NCBI GenBank assembly: GCA_041545745.1
Contig: CP168152.1
Span: 1,548,001-1,612,000, forward strand
DNA length: 64,000 bases
Origin: Stenotrophomonas indicatrix
GTDB lineage: Bacteria > Pseudomonadota > Gammaproteobacteria > Xanthomonadales > Xanthomonadaceae
Direction of reading: 5' to 3'
The position numbers were made by a program, and so were the translations under genes. The notes beneath the pieces were generated by a model that did not search any database, was not told the origin of the DNA, and saw only the letters and a list, made by a program, of their open reading frames with translations. Positions 25,968 through 34,897 of the stretch are shown here, piece after piece. Each line of letters opens with the position of its first letter. The first letter of the stretch is position 1.

Positions 25968-27104
25968 ATGCCCGTTGAAGCCCAGCCGGAAGCCGCCGTC
26001 GTCGAAGCGACCGGTGTGCCCGGCTATCTCTCCATTCGTGATCTGCGCAAGGAATTCGATGGCTTCGTCGCCGTCGATGACGTCAACCTGGACGTCCGCA
26101 AGGGCGAGATATTTGCGCTGCTCGGTGGCTCCGGCAGCGGCAAATCGACCCTGCTACGCTGCCTGGGCGGCTTCGAGACACCTACCAAGGGCAGCATCAC
26201 CGTCGATGGTCAGCGGATGGATGCGCTGCCGCCGTACCAGCGGCCGGTCAACATGATGTTCCAGTCCTACGCGCTGTTCCCGCACATGACCGTGGAGCAG
26301 AACATCGCGTTCGGCTTGAAGCAGGACGGGCTAGGCCGCGAGGCCATCGGCAAGCGCATGGGCGAGATGCTCGACCTGGTGCAGATGGGACATCTTGGCA
26401 AGCGCAAGCCGCACCAGCTGTCCGGCGGCCAGCAGCAGCGCGTGGCGCTGGCGCGGTCGCTGGCCAAGGGGCCCAAGCTGCTGCTGCTCGACGAACCAAT
26501 GGGCGCGCTGGACAAGAAGCTGCGCTCGCAGATGCAGCTGGAGCTGGTCAGCATCATCGAATCGTCGGGCGTGACCTGCGTGATGGTCACCCACGACCAG
26601 GAAGAGGCGATGACCATGGCCACCCGCATCGCGGTGATGGACGCCGGCTGGATCCAACAGGTCGGCAAGCCCGACGAGGTCTACGAGCAGCCGGCCAACC
26701 GCTTCGTTGCCGAGTTCATCGGTTCGGTGAACCTGTTTGACGGGGTGATCGACGAGGACCTGCCCGAATACGTGACCGTGCGCTCGCCGCTGTTCCCGGC
26801 GCCGGTCTACATCGCCCATGGCATCACCTGCTATGAAGGGCAGCCGGTCGCGTTCGCGCTGCGCCCTGAGAAGGTGATGATCGGCAAGGACGAGCCGGAA
26901 GTGCACACCAACAAGGCGCAGGGCGTGATCGAGGACATCGCCTACTTCGGCAGCCATTCGGTCTACCACGTGCGCCTGCCCAGTGGTGCCAAGGTGCTGG
27001 CCAACTTCGCCAACTCGCAGCGCTGGGCCAGCGATGGCCTGACCTGGGGCGACGAGGTGTGGGTGCACTGGCGTGACAACGACGGCGTGGTGCTGACCTC
27101 ATGA
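25968..27104 (+). CDS. potG: Putrescine ABC transporter ATP-binding subunit (PotG-like)
   Basis: 378-aa ATPase that powers polyamine import. Walker A is LLGGSGSGKSTLLRCLGGFE, the Q-loop region NMMFQSYALFPHMTVEQN, the signature HQLSGGQQQRVALARSL, Walker B LLLLDEPMGALDKK and the H-loop VMVTHDQEEAM. A C-terminal TOBE regulatory domain (FALRPEKVMIG, YFGSHSVYHVRL) follows. An N-terminal extension of about 25 residues precedes the domain. Its stop overlaps the potH start as ATGA. Confidence 0.93.
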   Translation: MPVEAQPEAAVVEATGVPGYLSIRDLRKEFDGFVAVDDVNLDVRKGEIFALLGGSGSGKSTLLRCLGGFETPTKGSITVDGQRMDALPPYQRPVNMMFQSYALFPHMTVEQNIAFGLKQDGLGREAIGKRMGEMLDLVQMGHLGKRKPHQLSGGQQQRVALARSLAKGPKLLLLDEPMGALDKKLRSQMQLELVSIIESSGVTCVMVTHDQEEAMTMATRIAVMDAGWIQQVGKPDEVYEQPANRFVAEFIGSVNLFDGVIDEDLPEYVTVRSPLFPAPVYIAHGITCYEGQPVAFALRPEKVMIGKDEPEVHTNKAQGVIEDIAYFGSHSVYHVRLPSGAKVLANFANSQRWASDGLTWGDEVWVHWRDNDGVVLTS

Positions 27105-28033
27105 GCACGGCGGGCCTGAAGCGCTGGCTGCCGGGCACGCGTGCCACGGTCATCGGCATTCCGTACCTGTGGCTGCTGCTGTTCTTCGCCGTGCCGTTCC
27201 TGATCGTGCTGATGATCAGTTTCTCGCACAGCCGGGTCGGCTCGCCGCCGTATACCTGGTTGCTGCAGTACGTCGATGGCGGCCTCTCACTGAAGCTCAA
27301 CCTCGAGAACTACCTGGCGCTGTTCCGCGATTCGATCTACGCGCAGGCGTTCCTGAGCTCGATCAAGATCGCCGCGATCTCGACGTTCCTCACCCTGCTG
27401 ATCGGCTATCCGATGGCCTATGCCATCGCCCGCCTGTCGCCGGCCGCGCGCAACGTGGCGATGATGCTGGTGGTGCTGCCTTCGTGGACTTCGTTCCTGA
27501 TCCGCGTCTATGCCTGGAAGGCGATCCTGGACCGCAACGGCCTGCTCGACCAGTTCCTGCAGTACACCGGCCTGCAGACGCTGATGACCAACATGGGCCT
27601 GCCCAAGCTGCAGCTGATCGATACCCCGACCGCCGCCTATATCGGCATCGTGTACTGCTATCTGCCGTTCATGGTGCTGCCGCTGTACGCCAACCTGGTC
27701 AAGCATGACCACCGCCTGCTGGAAGCGGCCTACGATCTCGGTGCCAAGCCGTGGCAGGCGTTCCTGCGCATCACCCTGCCGCTGTCGAAGGCGGGCATCA
27801 TCGCCGGCTGCATGCTGGTGATGATTCCGGCGATCGGCGAGTTCGTGATCCCGGAAATGCTCGGTGGCTCGGAAACGCTGATGGTCGGTCGCCAGCTGTG
27901 GAACGAGTTCTTCAACAACCGCAACTGGCCGGGCGCCTCAGCGATGGCAGTGGCGATGATCCTGTTGCTGCTGGTGCCGATCCTGCTGTTCAACCGATCC
28001 CAGCAGCGACTGCTGGAAGGGAAGCAGGCATGA
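27101..28033 (+). CDS. potH: Putrescine ABC transporter permease PotH
   Basis: 310-aa inner-membrane permease with six predicted helices. The cytoplasmic EAA loop, contacting PotG, reads LLEAAYDLGAKPWQAFLRITLPLSK. The start VIGIPYLWLLLFFAVPFLIV and the periplasmic loop with SHSRVGSPPYTWLLQYV are typical of PotH/PotB proteins. Coupled on both sides by ATGA overlaps. Confidence 0.93.
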   Translation: MSTAGLKRWLPGTRATVIGIPYLWLLLFFAVPFLIVLMISFSHSRVGSPPYTWLLQYVDGGLSLKLNLENYLALFRDSIYAQAFLSSIKIAAISTFLTLLIGYPMAYAIARLSPAARNVAMMLVVLPSWTSFLIRVYAWKAILDRNGLLDQFLQYTGLQTLMTNMGLPKLQLIDTPTAAYIGIVYCYLPFMVLPLYANLVKHDHRLLEAAYDLGAKPWQAFLRITLPLSKAGIIAGCMLVMIPAIGEFVIPEMLGGSETLMVGRQLWNEFFNNRNWPGASAMAVAMILLLLVPILLFNRSQQRLLEGKQA

Positions 28034-28872
28034 GCCCGCGTTCTGCCAAAGGCCTAGGGCTGGGCGTGCTGCTGCTCGGCTTCGCCTTCCTGTACCTGCC
28101 GATCCTGCTGCTGATGTTCTATTCGTTCAACAGCTCGCGGTTGGCCATGGTCTGGGCCGGGTTCTCCACCCGCGCTTACAGCGATCTGTTTGCCGACCGC
28201 GCGCTGATGGATGCGATGTGGACCAGCCTGGTGGTCGCGTTCTGGACCGCCTGTACCGCCACCGTGCTCGGCACGCTGGCGGCGATGGTGATGACCCGCT
28301 TCAAGCGCTTCCGCGGCAAGCCGTTTTTCGGTGCGCTGGTGACCGCGCCGCTGGTGATGCCGGACGTGATCCTCGGCTTCTCGCTGATGGCACTGCTGGC
28401 CTCGATGGGCGCGATTCCGGGTTTCCCGGCGCGTGGCCTTGCCACCATCTGGATCGCCCACGTCACCTTCACCCTGTGCTTCGTCACCGTGGTGGTGTCC
28501 TCGCGCCTGCAGGAGATGGACCTGTCGCTGGAAGAGGCGGCGATGGACCTGGGCGCGAGCCGGCTGACCGTGTTCGGCCGCATCACCCTGCCGATCATCG
28601 CGCCGGCGCTGGTGGCCGGCTGGCTGCTCGCCTTCACCCTGTCGCTGGATGACGTAGTGGTGGCCAGCTTCGTCGCCACGCCGGGCTCGACCACGCTGCC
28701 GATGAAGGTGTTCGCCTCGGTGCGCATGGGCATCAGCCCGAAGATCAATGCGCTGGCCACGCTGCTGGTGTCGGCGGTGTCGATTGCCGCGGTGATCGGC
28801 TGGTACATCAACGCGCGTGCCGAGAAGCGACGCCAGCGCGATCTGCAGCTGGCACGCCAGGACAACGGCTGA
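28030..28872 (+). CDS. potI: Putrescine ABC transporter permease PotI
   Basis: 280-aa permease partner of PotH, six helices. The opening YLPILLLMFYSFNSSRL is the PotC/PotI signature, and the EAA loop is SLEEAAMDLGASRLTVFGRI. ATG at 28030 overlaps the potH stop; the longer frame from 27751 is out-of-frame potH sequence. The tail is basic and cytoplasmic. It is the last gene of the potGHI operon, 63 bp before the dehydrogenase gene, which may be co-transcribed. Confidence 0.92.
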   Translation: MSPRSAKGLGLGVLLLGFAFLYLPILLLMFYSFNSSRLAMVWAGFSTRAYSDLFADRALMDAMWTSLVVAFWTACTATVLGTLAAMVMTRFKRFRGKPFFGALVTAPLVMPDVILGFSLMALLASMGAIPGFPARGLATIWIAHVTFTLCFVTVVVSSRLQEMDLSLEEAAMDLGASRLTVFGRITLPIIAPALVAGWLLAFTLSLDDVVVASFVATPGSTTLPMKVFASVRMGISPKINALATLLVSAVSIAAVIGWYINARAEKRRQRDLQLARQDNG

Positions 28873-28935
28873 GCCAGCAACATCCGGCTCACGGCCGCCG
28901 GCGCACAATGGGGGTCTACCTGATGGAGACCCCCA

Positions 28936-30300
28936 ATGACCGTCGAGATCATCAACCCGGCCACCGGCCAGGTGACCTACCGCCATGAGCTGATGGACGC
29001 CGCTGCCATCGAGAAGCGCCTGCAGGCGGCGGCCGATGCATTCCCGCGCTGGGCCGAGCGCTCTCTGCAGGAACGTGGGGCGATCCTCAAGCAGATCGCT
29101 GGCCAGCTGCGTGCGCGCCGCGACGACCTGCAGCAGGCCATGACCAGCGAAATGGGCAAGCTGAAGGCCGAAGCTCTGGCCGAGGTGGAAAAGTGCGCGA
29201 GCACCTGTGAGTTCTATGCCGACCACGCAGCCGACTACCTGAAGCCGCAACTGATCGATACCGAGGCGCAGCGCAGCTACGTGCGCTATGAGCCGATCGG
29301 CTGCGTGTTCGCGGTGATGCCGTGGAATTTCCCGATCTGGCAGGTGTTCCGCTTCCTTGCTCCGGCGTTCATGGCCGGCAACGTGGCGCTGCTCAAGCAC
29401 GCCAGCAACGTGCCGCAGTGCGCGGACCTGATCCTGGCGGTATGCCGCGATGGCGGCCTGCCTGACGGCGTGTTCGACGTGCTGCACATTGACAACGACC
29501 AGGCCGCCGAGGTGCTGCGCGACGCACGGGTGAAAGCGGTGACCCTGACCGGCAGCGAGCGGGCAGGGCGTTCGATCGCGTCCAACGCAGGCAGCCAGTT
29601 GAAGAAGTCGGTGATGGAGCTCGGCGGCAGCGACGCCTTCGTGGTGCTCGATGATGCCGACCTGGACAAGGCAGTTGCCGCTGCGGTGAAGTCGCGCTTC
29701 GACAACAGTGGCCAGACCTGCATTGCCGCCAAGCGGTTCATCGTGGTCGAAGCGGTGGCCGATGAATTCACCCGGCGCTTCGTCGAAGCCGCAGGCGAGC
29801 GCCAGTACGGCGACCCGAACGAGCGCGGCACCACGCTGGCGCCGATGGCCCGTGCCGACCTGCGCGACGAACTGCACAAGCAGGTGCAGGCCAGCGTTGC
29901 CAAAGGCGCACGCGTGTTGATCGGCGGCGAACCGGTTGCTGGCAGCCACGCCGGCTATCCGGCCAGCGTGCTCGACCAGGTGGGGCCGGGCATGCCGGCC
30001 TACGACGAAGAACTGTTCGGGCCGGTCGCCGCGGTCATCCGGGTCAAGGACGAGGCTGAGGCACTGCGCGTGGCCAACGACACCCGCTTCGGTCTCGGCG
30101 GCAGCGTGTGGACGCGTGACCCGGTGCGCGGTGAGTCCTTCGCCCAGCGCATGGAATGCGGCGCGGCGTTCGTCAACGCCATCGTCAAGAGCGACGCGCG
30201 GTTGCCGTTCGGTGGCAGCAAGGAATCAGGTTTCGGCCGCGAACTGGCCGACCACGGCATCCATGAGTTCATGAACATCAAGACCATCTACGTGGCTTGA
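28936..30300 (+). CDS. sad: Succinate semialdehyde dehydrogenase, Sad/YneI type
   Basis: 454-aa aldehyde dehydrogenase matching the compact NAD-dependent Sad (YneI) branch rather than GabD: INPATGQ start, AVMPWNFPIWQVFRFLAPAF, LKHASNVPQCADLI, VTLTGSERAGRSI, Glu in MELGGSDAFVVLDDAD, catalytic Cys in GQTCIAAKRF and the ending GSKESGFGRELADHGIHEF. It would oxidise succinate semialdehyde from GABA to succinate, feeding the TCA cycle. It follows potGHI after a short gap with GATGGAGACC before the ATG, which completes the putrescine route within this window. Confidence 0.85.
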   Translation: MTVEIINPATGQVTYRHELMDAAAIEKRLQAAADAFPRWAERSLQERGAILKQIAGQLRARRDDLQQAMTSEMGKLKAEALAEVEKCASTCEFYADHAADYLKPQLIDTEAQRSYVRYEPIGCVFAVMPWNFPIWQVFRFLAPAFMAGNVALLKHASNVPQCADLILAVCRDGGLPDGVFDVLHIDNDQAAEVLRDARVKAVTLTGSERAGRSIASNAGSQLKKSVMELGGSDAFVVLDDADLDKAVAAAVKSRFDNSGQTCIAAKRFIVVEAVADEFTRRFVEAAGERQYGDPNERGTTLAPMARADLRDELHKQVQASVAKGARVLIGGEPVAGSHAGYPASVLDQVGPGMPAYDEELFGPVAAVIRVKDEAEALRVANDTRFGLGGSVWTRDPVRGESFAQRMECGAAFVNAIVKSDARLPFGGSKESGFGRELADHGIHEFMNIKTIYVA

Positions 30301-30313
30301 TGCACCTGCCTGT

Positions 30314-30377
30314 GTAGAGCCGAGCCCATGCTCGGCTGCTCTTTGCCGGGAACAGCCGAGCGTGGGCTCGGCTCTAC
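30314..30377. repeat. Facing pair of GTAG palindromes
   Basis: GTAGAGCCGAGCCCATGCTC with continuation, then a reversed copy ending GGGCTCGGCTCTAC, 64 bp in all, between the converging ends of sad and corA. Confidence 0.8.
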
Positions 30378-30388
30378 AAAAAAGCGGG

Positions 30389-31423
30389 TTACAACCACTT
30401 CACCCGCTTGAACAGCCGGTACAGGCCGACGCAGATGCCACCGACGCCGACGATCATCAACGGGTAGGCCCACGGCTGGTTCAGTTCCGGCATGTGGCTG
30501 AAATTCATGCCATACCAGCTGGTGATCAACGTCGGCGCGGCCAGCAGCGCGGCCCATGCACCCAGCCGTTTCACCGTCTCGCCCTGGGCCAGCGTCACCA
30601 GTGACAGGTTCACGCTCAAGGCGGTGCCCAGCATCTCGCGCAGGGTGTCGATCACATCGCTGATGCGTACCGCATGGTCGTGCACGTCGCGGATATACAG
30701 CTTCACTTCGTCCGGGAACAGTTCGCCCTGGTAGCGGCGCAACTGCGCCAGTACATCCTGCAATGGCGCCACTGCCATCCGCATCTTGTTCAACTCGCGC
30801 TTGAGCTCATACAGGCGCACCACGGTGCTGCGCTTGTAGCTGTCGGCGAAGATGTCCTTCTCCAGCAGTTCCAGGGTGTCGCGGAAGCGGTTGGTGATGG
30901 GCAGGTAGTTGTCCACCACGAAGTCGGCCACGGCGTACAGGCAGTACGACGGCCCCATCTTCAGCAGTTGTGGTTCGCGCTCGACGCGTGCGCGCACCGG
31001 CGCGTACGACAGCGAGGCGCCATGGCGCACGGTCACCAGGAACCGTGGGCCGAGGAAGGCGTGGGTCTCGCCGTACTGGATACGCTCGTCAACCATCTGC
31101 GCGGTGGTCACCACCACGAACAATGAGTTGCCGTAGGCCTCCACCTTGGGGCGCTGGTGCGCGTTGCGTGCATCCTCGACCGCCAGGTCGTGCAGGCAGA
31201 ATTCTTCCTGCAGCTTCAGCAGTACATCTTCGTTCGGGTCGTACAGGCCGACCCAGACGAAGCCGTTGTTGCTGGCGATGACATCGCTGATGGCATCCAG
31301 GCTGATGTCGTGGCGTTTGCCGTCGTCATCGTAGTGGACGCAGTTGATGACGCAGGTGGGATTGGCTGCGGCGGAGGCGGCAGCAGGGGCGGGCAATGAG
31401 GCGGGCAATGACATGCCCGCCAT
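30389..31423 (-). CDS. corA: CorA-type magnesium/cobalt transporter
   Basis: 344-aa CorA-family divalent cation channel: a large N-terminal cytoplasmic domain (CVINCVHYDDDGKRHD, EDARNAHQRPKVEAYG), a long stalk helix, and two C-terminal helices joined by the selectivity motif in SWYGMNFSHMPELNQPW. The basic sequence at the very C terminus (RLFKRVKWL) is typical. Mg2+ is the likely main substrate. Alternative start ATG at 31414. It begins 7 bp after the DUF4105 stop and so probably forms an operon with corC. Confidence 0.92.
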   Translation of the reverse strand: MAGMSLPASLPAPAAASAAANPTCVINCVHYDDDGKRHDISLDAISDVIASNNGFVWVGLYDPNEDVLLKLQEEFCLHDLAVEDARNAHQRPKVEAYGNSLFVVVTTAQMVDERIQYGETHAFLGPRFLVTVRHGASLSYAPVRARVEREPQLLKMGPSYCLYAVADFVVDNYLPITNRFRDTLELLEKDIFADSYKRSTVVRLYELKRELNKMRMAVAPLQDVLAQLRRYQGELFPDEVKLYIRDVHDHAVRISDVIDTLREMLGTALSVNLSLVTLAQGETVKRLGAWAALLAAPTLITSWYGMNFSHMPELNQPWAYPLMIVGVGGICVGLYRLFKRVKWL

Positions 31424-31429
31424 CGTGCG

Positions 31430-32671
31430 TCAGTGCTGCGTTTCCGACAAGTGAGGACGGTGCCCCAGCACCCAGGCCAGCGCTGCGTGGACCGGCAGCA
31501 GCAGCACGATCCACTGCACGTTGTACTGCGCCTGCAGGCTCAGCCAATGCAGCACCAGGGCGGCCACGGCCTGTACCGCCACCAGCCACAGTACGATCCT
31601 GAACATGCGGCCGGGCACGCGCCGCCGCAGCAGGCTGATCGCCCCCGGCAGCAACAGCAGGCACAGCGGCGAAAGCAGCAGCAGGTTGCGGTTGGCCCAG
31701 GCGGCGTAGTGCGTGCTGAAGCCCCACAGGAATACCAGCAGGCCACCGGCGATCGTGCACAGCAGCCACAGCGGCAAGGCCAGGCCAGCCAGCAGGCGCG
31801 GACGGTTGCGCAGCGCCAGCACGCCCGCCGCAATCACCAGGCCGCACAGCAGCCACGGCCACCAGCGGCGCGCGAACTCCTTCGGCTCGGGGTCGATGCG
31901 GTGCGGCAGCAGTTCCTGCTCGGACTGCACCAGCGGGCGGCCGTCGCTGTTGCGGGCTTGCCGCAGGGCATCGGCCAGGCGCATCGGCACGAAGGCTTCC
32001 TGCCAGCGCGACAGCGGCTGGTCGGCAAACGGGCCCAGGCCGATATCGAAGCCCAGCCACATCCACGGGGCCGGCGACGCCAGGCGAACCGACTCGCTGC
32101 GATAGGTGTTGCCGCGTGAGCGGCCCGACAGCTGTGAATGCAACCCGCCGCCCAGTGCCTTGTCCAGCGTGTCGCGCACCATCGTCGCGCAGTTGGCGGT
32201 GTAGTAATCGTAGTGGTAGCGCGCGTTTTCCGGCTTGGCCCGTTCGGCCAGGTCGGCGGCCAGCGAGCGTGCCTGCTCAGGGGTGATATCCAGCCACTGT
32301 ACGCTGGCACCGCGGCCGGTCTCGTCGTAGTACGACAGGTCCTGCTGCAGTGGCAGGGCCACCAGGTAATACATCATGTCGCCACGTACGAAGCGGCCGA
32401 TGAAATCCTGTTCGGACGGATCGAAGTAGCCGAAGTTGTACGAGATCGCCTCGCCGCTCACCGGGTCCAGCACGACGATGGCATCGTGGCCGAAGCGCTC
32501 GAAGAACACGGTGCCCGGCTGCATGGTGACCACGCCGACACGCGGGGCAGGGGCATCGGTGGTCGTCGAAACGGTCGGCGCCGCTGCCTGCGCGAACGCA
32601 GCCAGTGGCAGGGCAGTGGCCAGCAGGCACAACGCCAGCCACAGGGTCAGGATCAGGCCACGGTGTTTCAA
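31430..32671 (-). CDS. DUF4105 membrane protein with papain-like (NlpC/P60-type) domain
   Basis: 413-aa protein: Sec signal peptide (about 1-28), a periplasmic DUF4105 domain with candidate catalytic His62 in ERFGHDAIVVLD and Cys161 in YTANCATMVRDT, then five or six C-terminal membrane helices. The family belongs to the papain-like superfamily, possibly cleaving amide or peptide bonds at the cell envelope. Relatives include the Lnb N-terminal periplasmic domain. Substrate unknown. Coupled to corC by an ATGA overlap and followed closely by corA. Confidence 0.82.
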   Translation of the reverse strand: MKHRGLILTLWLALCLLATALPLAAFAQAAAPTVSTTTDAPAPRVGVVTMQPGTVFFERFGHDAIVVLDPVSGEAISYNFGYFDPSEQDFIGRFVRGDMMYYLVALPLQQDLSYYDETGRGASVQWLDITPEQARSLAADLAERAKPENARYHYDYYTANCATMVRDTLDKALGGGLHSQLSGRSRGNTYRSESVRLASPAPWMWLGFDIGLGPFADQPLSRWQEAFVPMRLADALRQARNSDGRPLVQSEQELLPHRIDPEPKEFARRWWPWLLCGLVIAAGVLALRNRPRLLAGLALPLWLLCTIAGGLLVFLWGFSTHYAAWANRNLLLLSPLCLLLLPGAISLLRRRVPGRMFRIVLWLVAVQAVAALVLHWLSLQAQYNVQWIVLLLPVHAALAWVLGHRPHLSETQH

Positions 32672-33549
32672 GCGTCGTCCTGCGCGTCCGGTGCCAGCAC
32701 CGTTACATGGAAAGCCTGGACCCGGCGCGCATCGGCGCGGGCCACACGGAACATGAAGCGATCCAACGCCAGTTCATCGCCGACTTCCGGCAGATGGCCG
32801 ACGGCTTCGGTCACCAGGCCGCCGATGGTGTCGTAGTCCTCATCGGAGAAGGTGGCACCGAAGCGCTCATTGAAATCGCCGATCGGCGTGAGCGCATCCA
32901 CCACGTACTGGCCATCGGCCTGGATGGCGATCTGCGCCGAGAAATCCTCGGCCTCGTCGTGTTCGTCGTCGATGTCGCCGACGATCTGCTCCAGCACGTC
33001 TTCGATGGTGACCAGGCCGGCGACACCGCCGTACTCGTCCACCACGATCGCCATGTGGTTGCGCGACAGGCGGAACTCCTTCAACAGCACGTTGAGCTTC
33101 TTCGCTTCCGGAATCAGCACCGCCGGGCGCAGCAGTTCACGTACGTTGCCCGGACCATTGTCGGCAACCACGCCGCGCAGCAGGTCCTTGGCCAGCAGCA
33201 CGCCGAGGATGTCGTCCTTGTTCTCGCCATGCACCGGGAAGCGCGAATGGCCGGACTCGACCACCTGCTTCATCAGCTCCAGGAAGGGCGCCTCCACCGG
33301 CAGCGAGACCATCTGCGAACGCGAGATCATCACGTCGCCCACGGTCAGCTCGGCTACCGAAATGGCACCTTCCATCATCTTCAGGGTATCGGCGGCGATC
33401 AACCCTTCTTCCTGCGCGGTGTGCAGGACAGCGACCAGCTCGTCGCGGGTGTGGGGTTCGCCGGAAAAAGCGGACGTCAGGCGTTCAAGCCAGCCGCGCT
33501 TCTTTTCACTGTGCTCCACGGAGGAGCTACTACTGTCGTCTTCTGACAT
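32668..33549 (-). CDS. corC: CorC/HlyC family CBS-domain protein
   Basis: 293-aa soluble protein: a Ser/Asp-rich N terminus, a transporter-associated motif (VGDVMISRSQMVSL), paired CBS domains that bind adenine nucleotides (SGHSRFPVHGENKDDILGVL, RNHMAIVVDEYGGVAGLVTI) and a C-terminal CorC_HlyC domain (YDTIGGLVTEAVGHLPEVGD). In E. coli the equivalent gene (ybeX) follows ybeY and has been linked to Mg2+/Co2+ efflux and ribosome function. Here it is first of corC-DUF4105-corA. It lacks the membrane DUF21 domain of larger relatives. Confidence 0.9.
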   Translation of the reverse strand: MSEDDSSSSSVEHSEKKRGWLERLTSAFSGEPHTRDELVAVLHTAQEEGLIAADTLKMMEGAISVAELTVGDVMISRSQMVSLPVEAPFLELMKQVVESGHSRFPVHGENKDDILGVLLAKDLLRGVVADNGPGNVRELLRPAVLIPEAKKLNVLLKEFRLSRNHMAIVVDEYGGVAGLVTIEDVLEQIVGDIDDEHDEAEDFSAQIAIQADGQYVVDALTPIGDFNERFGATFSDEDYDTIGGLVTEAVGHLPEVGDELALDRFMFRVARADARRVQAFHVTVLAPDAQDDA

Positions 33550-33613
33550 CTCTGGAAAAAAGGCACCCGGCAGGCCGGGCGATGGCTCCAGTCTAGCAGG
33601 ATGTGGGGGCCTG

Positions 33614-34168
33614 TCAGTGACCCTCGCCAGCCGGGGCGGCGGCGGCCGGGCTCTCGTCCTCGGCCGGCAGGTCCAGGCTGTAGGTGCAGCCGGCCAGGGT
33701 CTTGCCCGGGTGGGTGGCGACGGTGGATACGCTGAGGATGATCGACTCGATCTGCGCCTCGCCGGTCTTCGGGTCGGTCAGATCGCGGCTGACCAGCTCG
33801 CGCCCGGCCATGAACTTGCCGTCCTGGTCGTAGCCGGTCTCCAGCGCCAGCTGCGTGGCAAGCGGCCGCGGGTCGGCCTGGTCGAGCACGGCCATGATGC
33901 TGGCGCCGGCCACGGCTACGCGCTCGGTCTGCTGGCCGAACACGGTGATCGGACTGGCCAGCCGGTACTCGCTCATGAACTGGTTGCCCTGCGGCAGCGG
34001 CTGCAGGCCGTTGGACACAGCCTTCAGCGGATCGGCCAGCAGGGGTGCCAGCGCGGCATGCTCGGCCACGCCCTGGCGGCACTCGATCAGTGCAGGCAAG
34101 TCCAGCGGCGCGGCGGAGACGGCCGGGGCGACGACAAGCAGCATGGGCAGGAAACGCAGCGGTGACAT
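33614..34168 (-). CDS. Unrecognised secreted protein
   Basis: 184-aa protein with a Sec signal peptide (MSPLRFLPMLLVVAPAVSAAP). I do not recognise the mature domain; it has two Cys (ALIECRQG and LAGCTYSLD) that could form a disulfide and an Ala/Pro-rich, acidic tail. Start ATG at 34168; the longer frame to 34444 is antisense-type sequence over the neighbouring gene. One of three unrecognised genes between corC and ybeY, all in the same direction. Confidence 0.65.
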   Translation of the reverse strand: MSPLRFLPMLLVVAPAVSAAPLDLPALIECRQGVAEHAALAPLLADPLKAVSNGLQPLPQGNQFMSEYRLASPITVFGQQTERVAVAGASIMAVLDQADPRPLATQLALETGYDQDGKFMAGRELVSRDLTDPKTGEAQIESIILSVSTVATHPGKTLAGCTYSLDLPAEDESPAAAAPAGEGH

Positions 34169-34277
34169 CGCGACAACATCCGATCGGCGGCGGCAAGGCT
34201 GTGCATGGTAACGGCGCCCGTCGCGGCCTGCGACCCATCGTGGCCGGGGCCGGTCAGCGCCGGGGCGCGGCCGGCAG

Positions 34278-34856
34278 CTATTCGAACCTGACCGGGAAGC
34301 CGAGCCGGGCTTCCAGGTGTGCACCCACCACCGATGCCGCCGCGCGGTTTGGGGCATCGTCATCGAGCTGCACGTACAGCTCGCCGGTCCGCACGTCCAG
34401 GCCGTAGCCCGTGATGTACGGCAGCTGGGCCAGCAACCAGTCACGCTGGACCTGCATGCGTCGCCGCATCTCCGCCTCGGTCAACGCGGCACCGGTGCGG
34501 AAGTGCACGTACTGCGGGCCGTCCGCGCCGCCATGTACTTCATCTGCCACCGGTGCATCACCGGTCAATCGCACCACGATGTGCCAGCCCGGATCGTTTT
34601 CCACCCAGGCGCCCGCCAGCCGTGGCGCGTGCCGGACTTCCAGGCGCTCGATCAGCGCCCGTTGCTGGGCGGTGGCGACGGCCTGGCGGGTGTCCTGTTC
34701 GCTGCTGCCAAAGAACGCCCGCAGCTCGGCGACCTTTGCGGCGATGTCGGCCTCACTGTCGCTCGCGGGGAACGGTGAGGGCTGGTCAGGATCGGACATC
34801 AGGCCTGCCCCGGACTGCAGCAGCGCGGCAAGCAACAGTGCGGGCATCAATGTCAT
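34278..34856 (-). CDS. Unrecognised secreted protein
   Basis: 192-aa protein beginning MTLMPALLLAALLQSGAGLM, a short signal peptide. The mature part has a region rich in Glu/Gln helices (ALIERLEVRHAPRLAGAWVE) and a C-terminal alpha/beta stretch with repeated VRLTGD and VQLDDD patterns, suggesting a pair of small beta-alpha units. No family recognised. Start ATG at 34856; 41 bp after the end of the upstream membrane-protein gene. Confidence 0.6.
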   Translation of the reverse strand: MTLMPALLLAALLQSGAGLMSDPDQPSPFPASDSEADIAAKVAELRAFFGSSEQDTRQAVATAQQRALIERLEVRHAPRLAGAWVENDPGWHIVVRLTGDAPVADEVHGGADGPQYVHFRTGAALTEAEMRRRMQVQRDWLLAQLPYITGYGLDVRTGELYVQLDDDAPNRAAASVVGAHLEARLGFPVRFE

Positions 34857-34897
34857 TGGCGCTCCCGGGGCGGCATGATCCGTTGCAAAGGGCGGTG

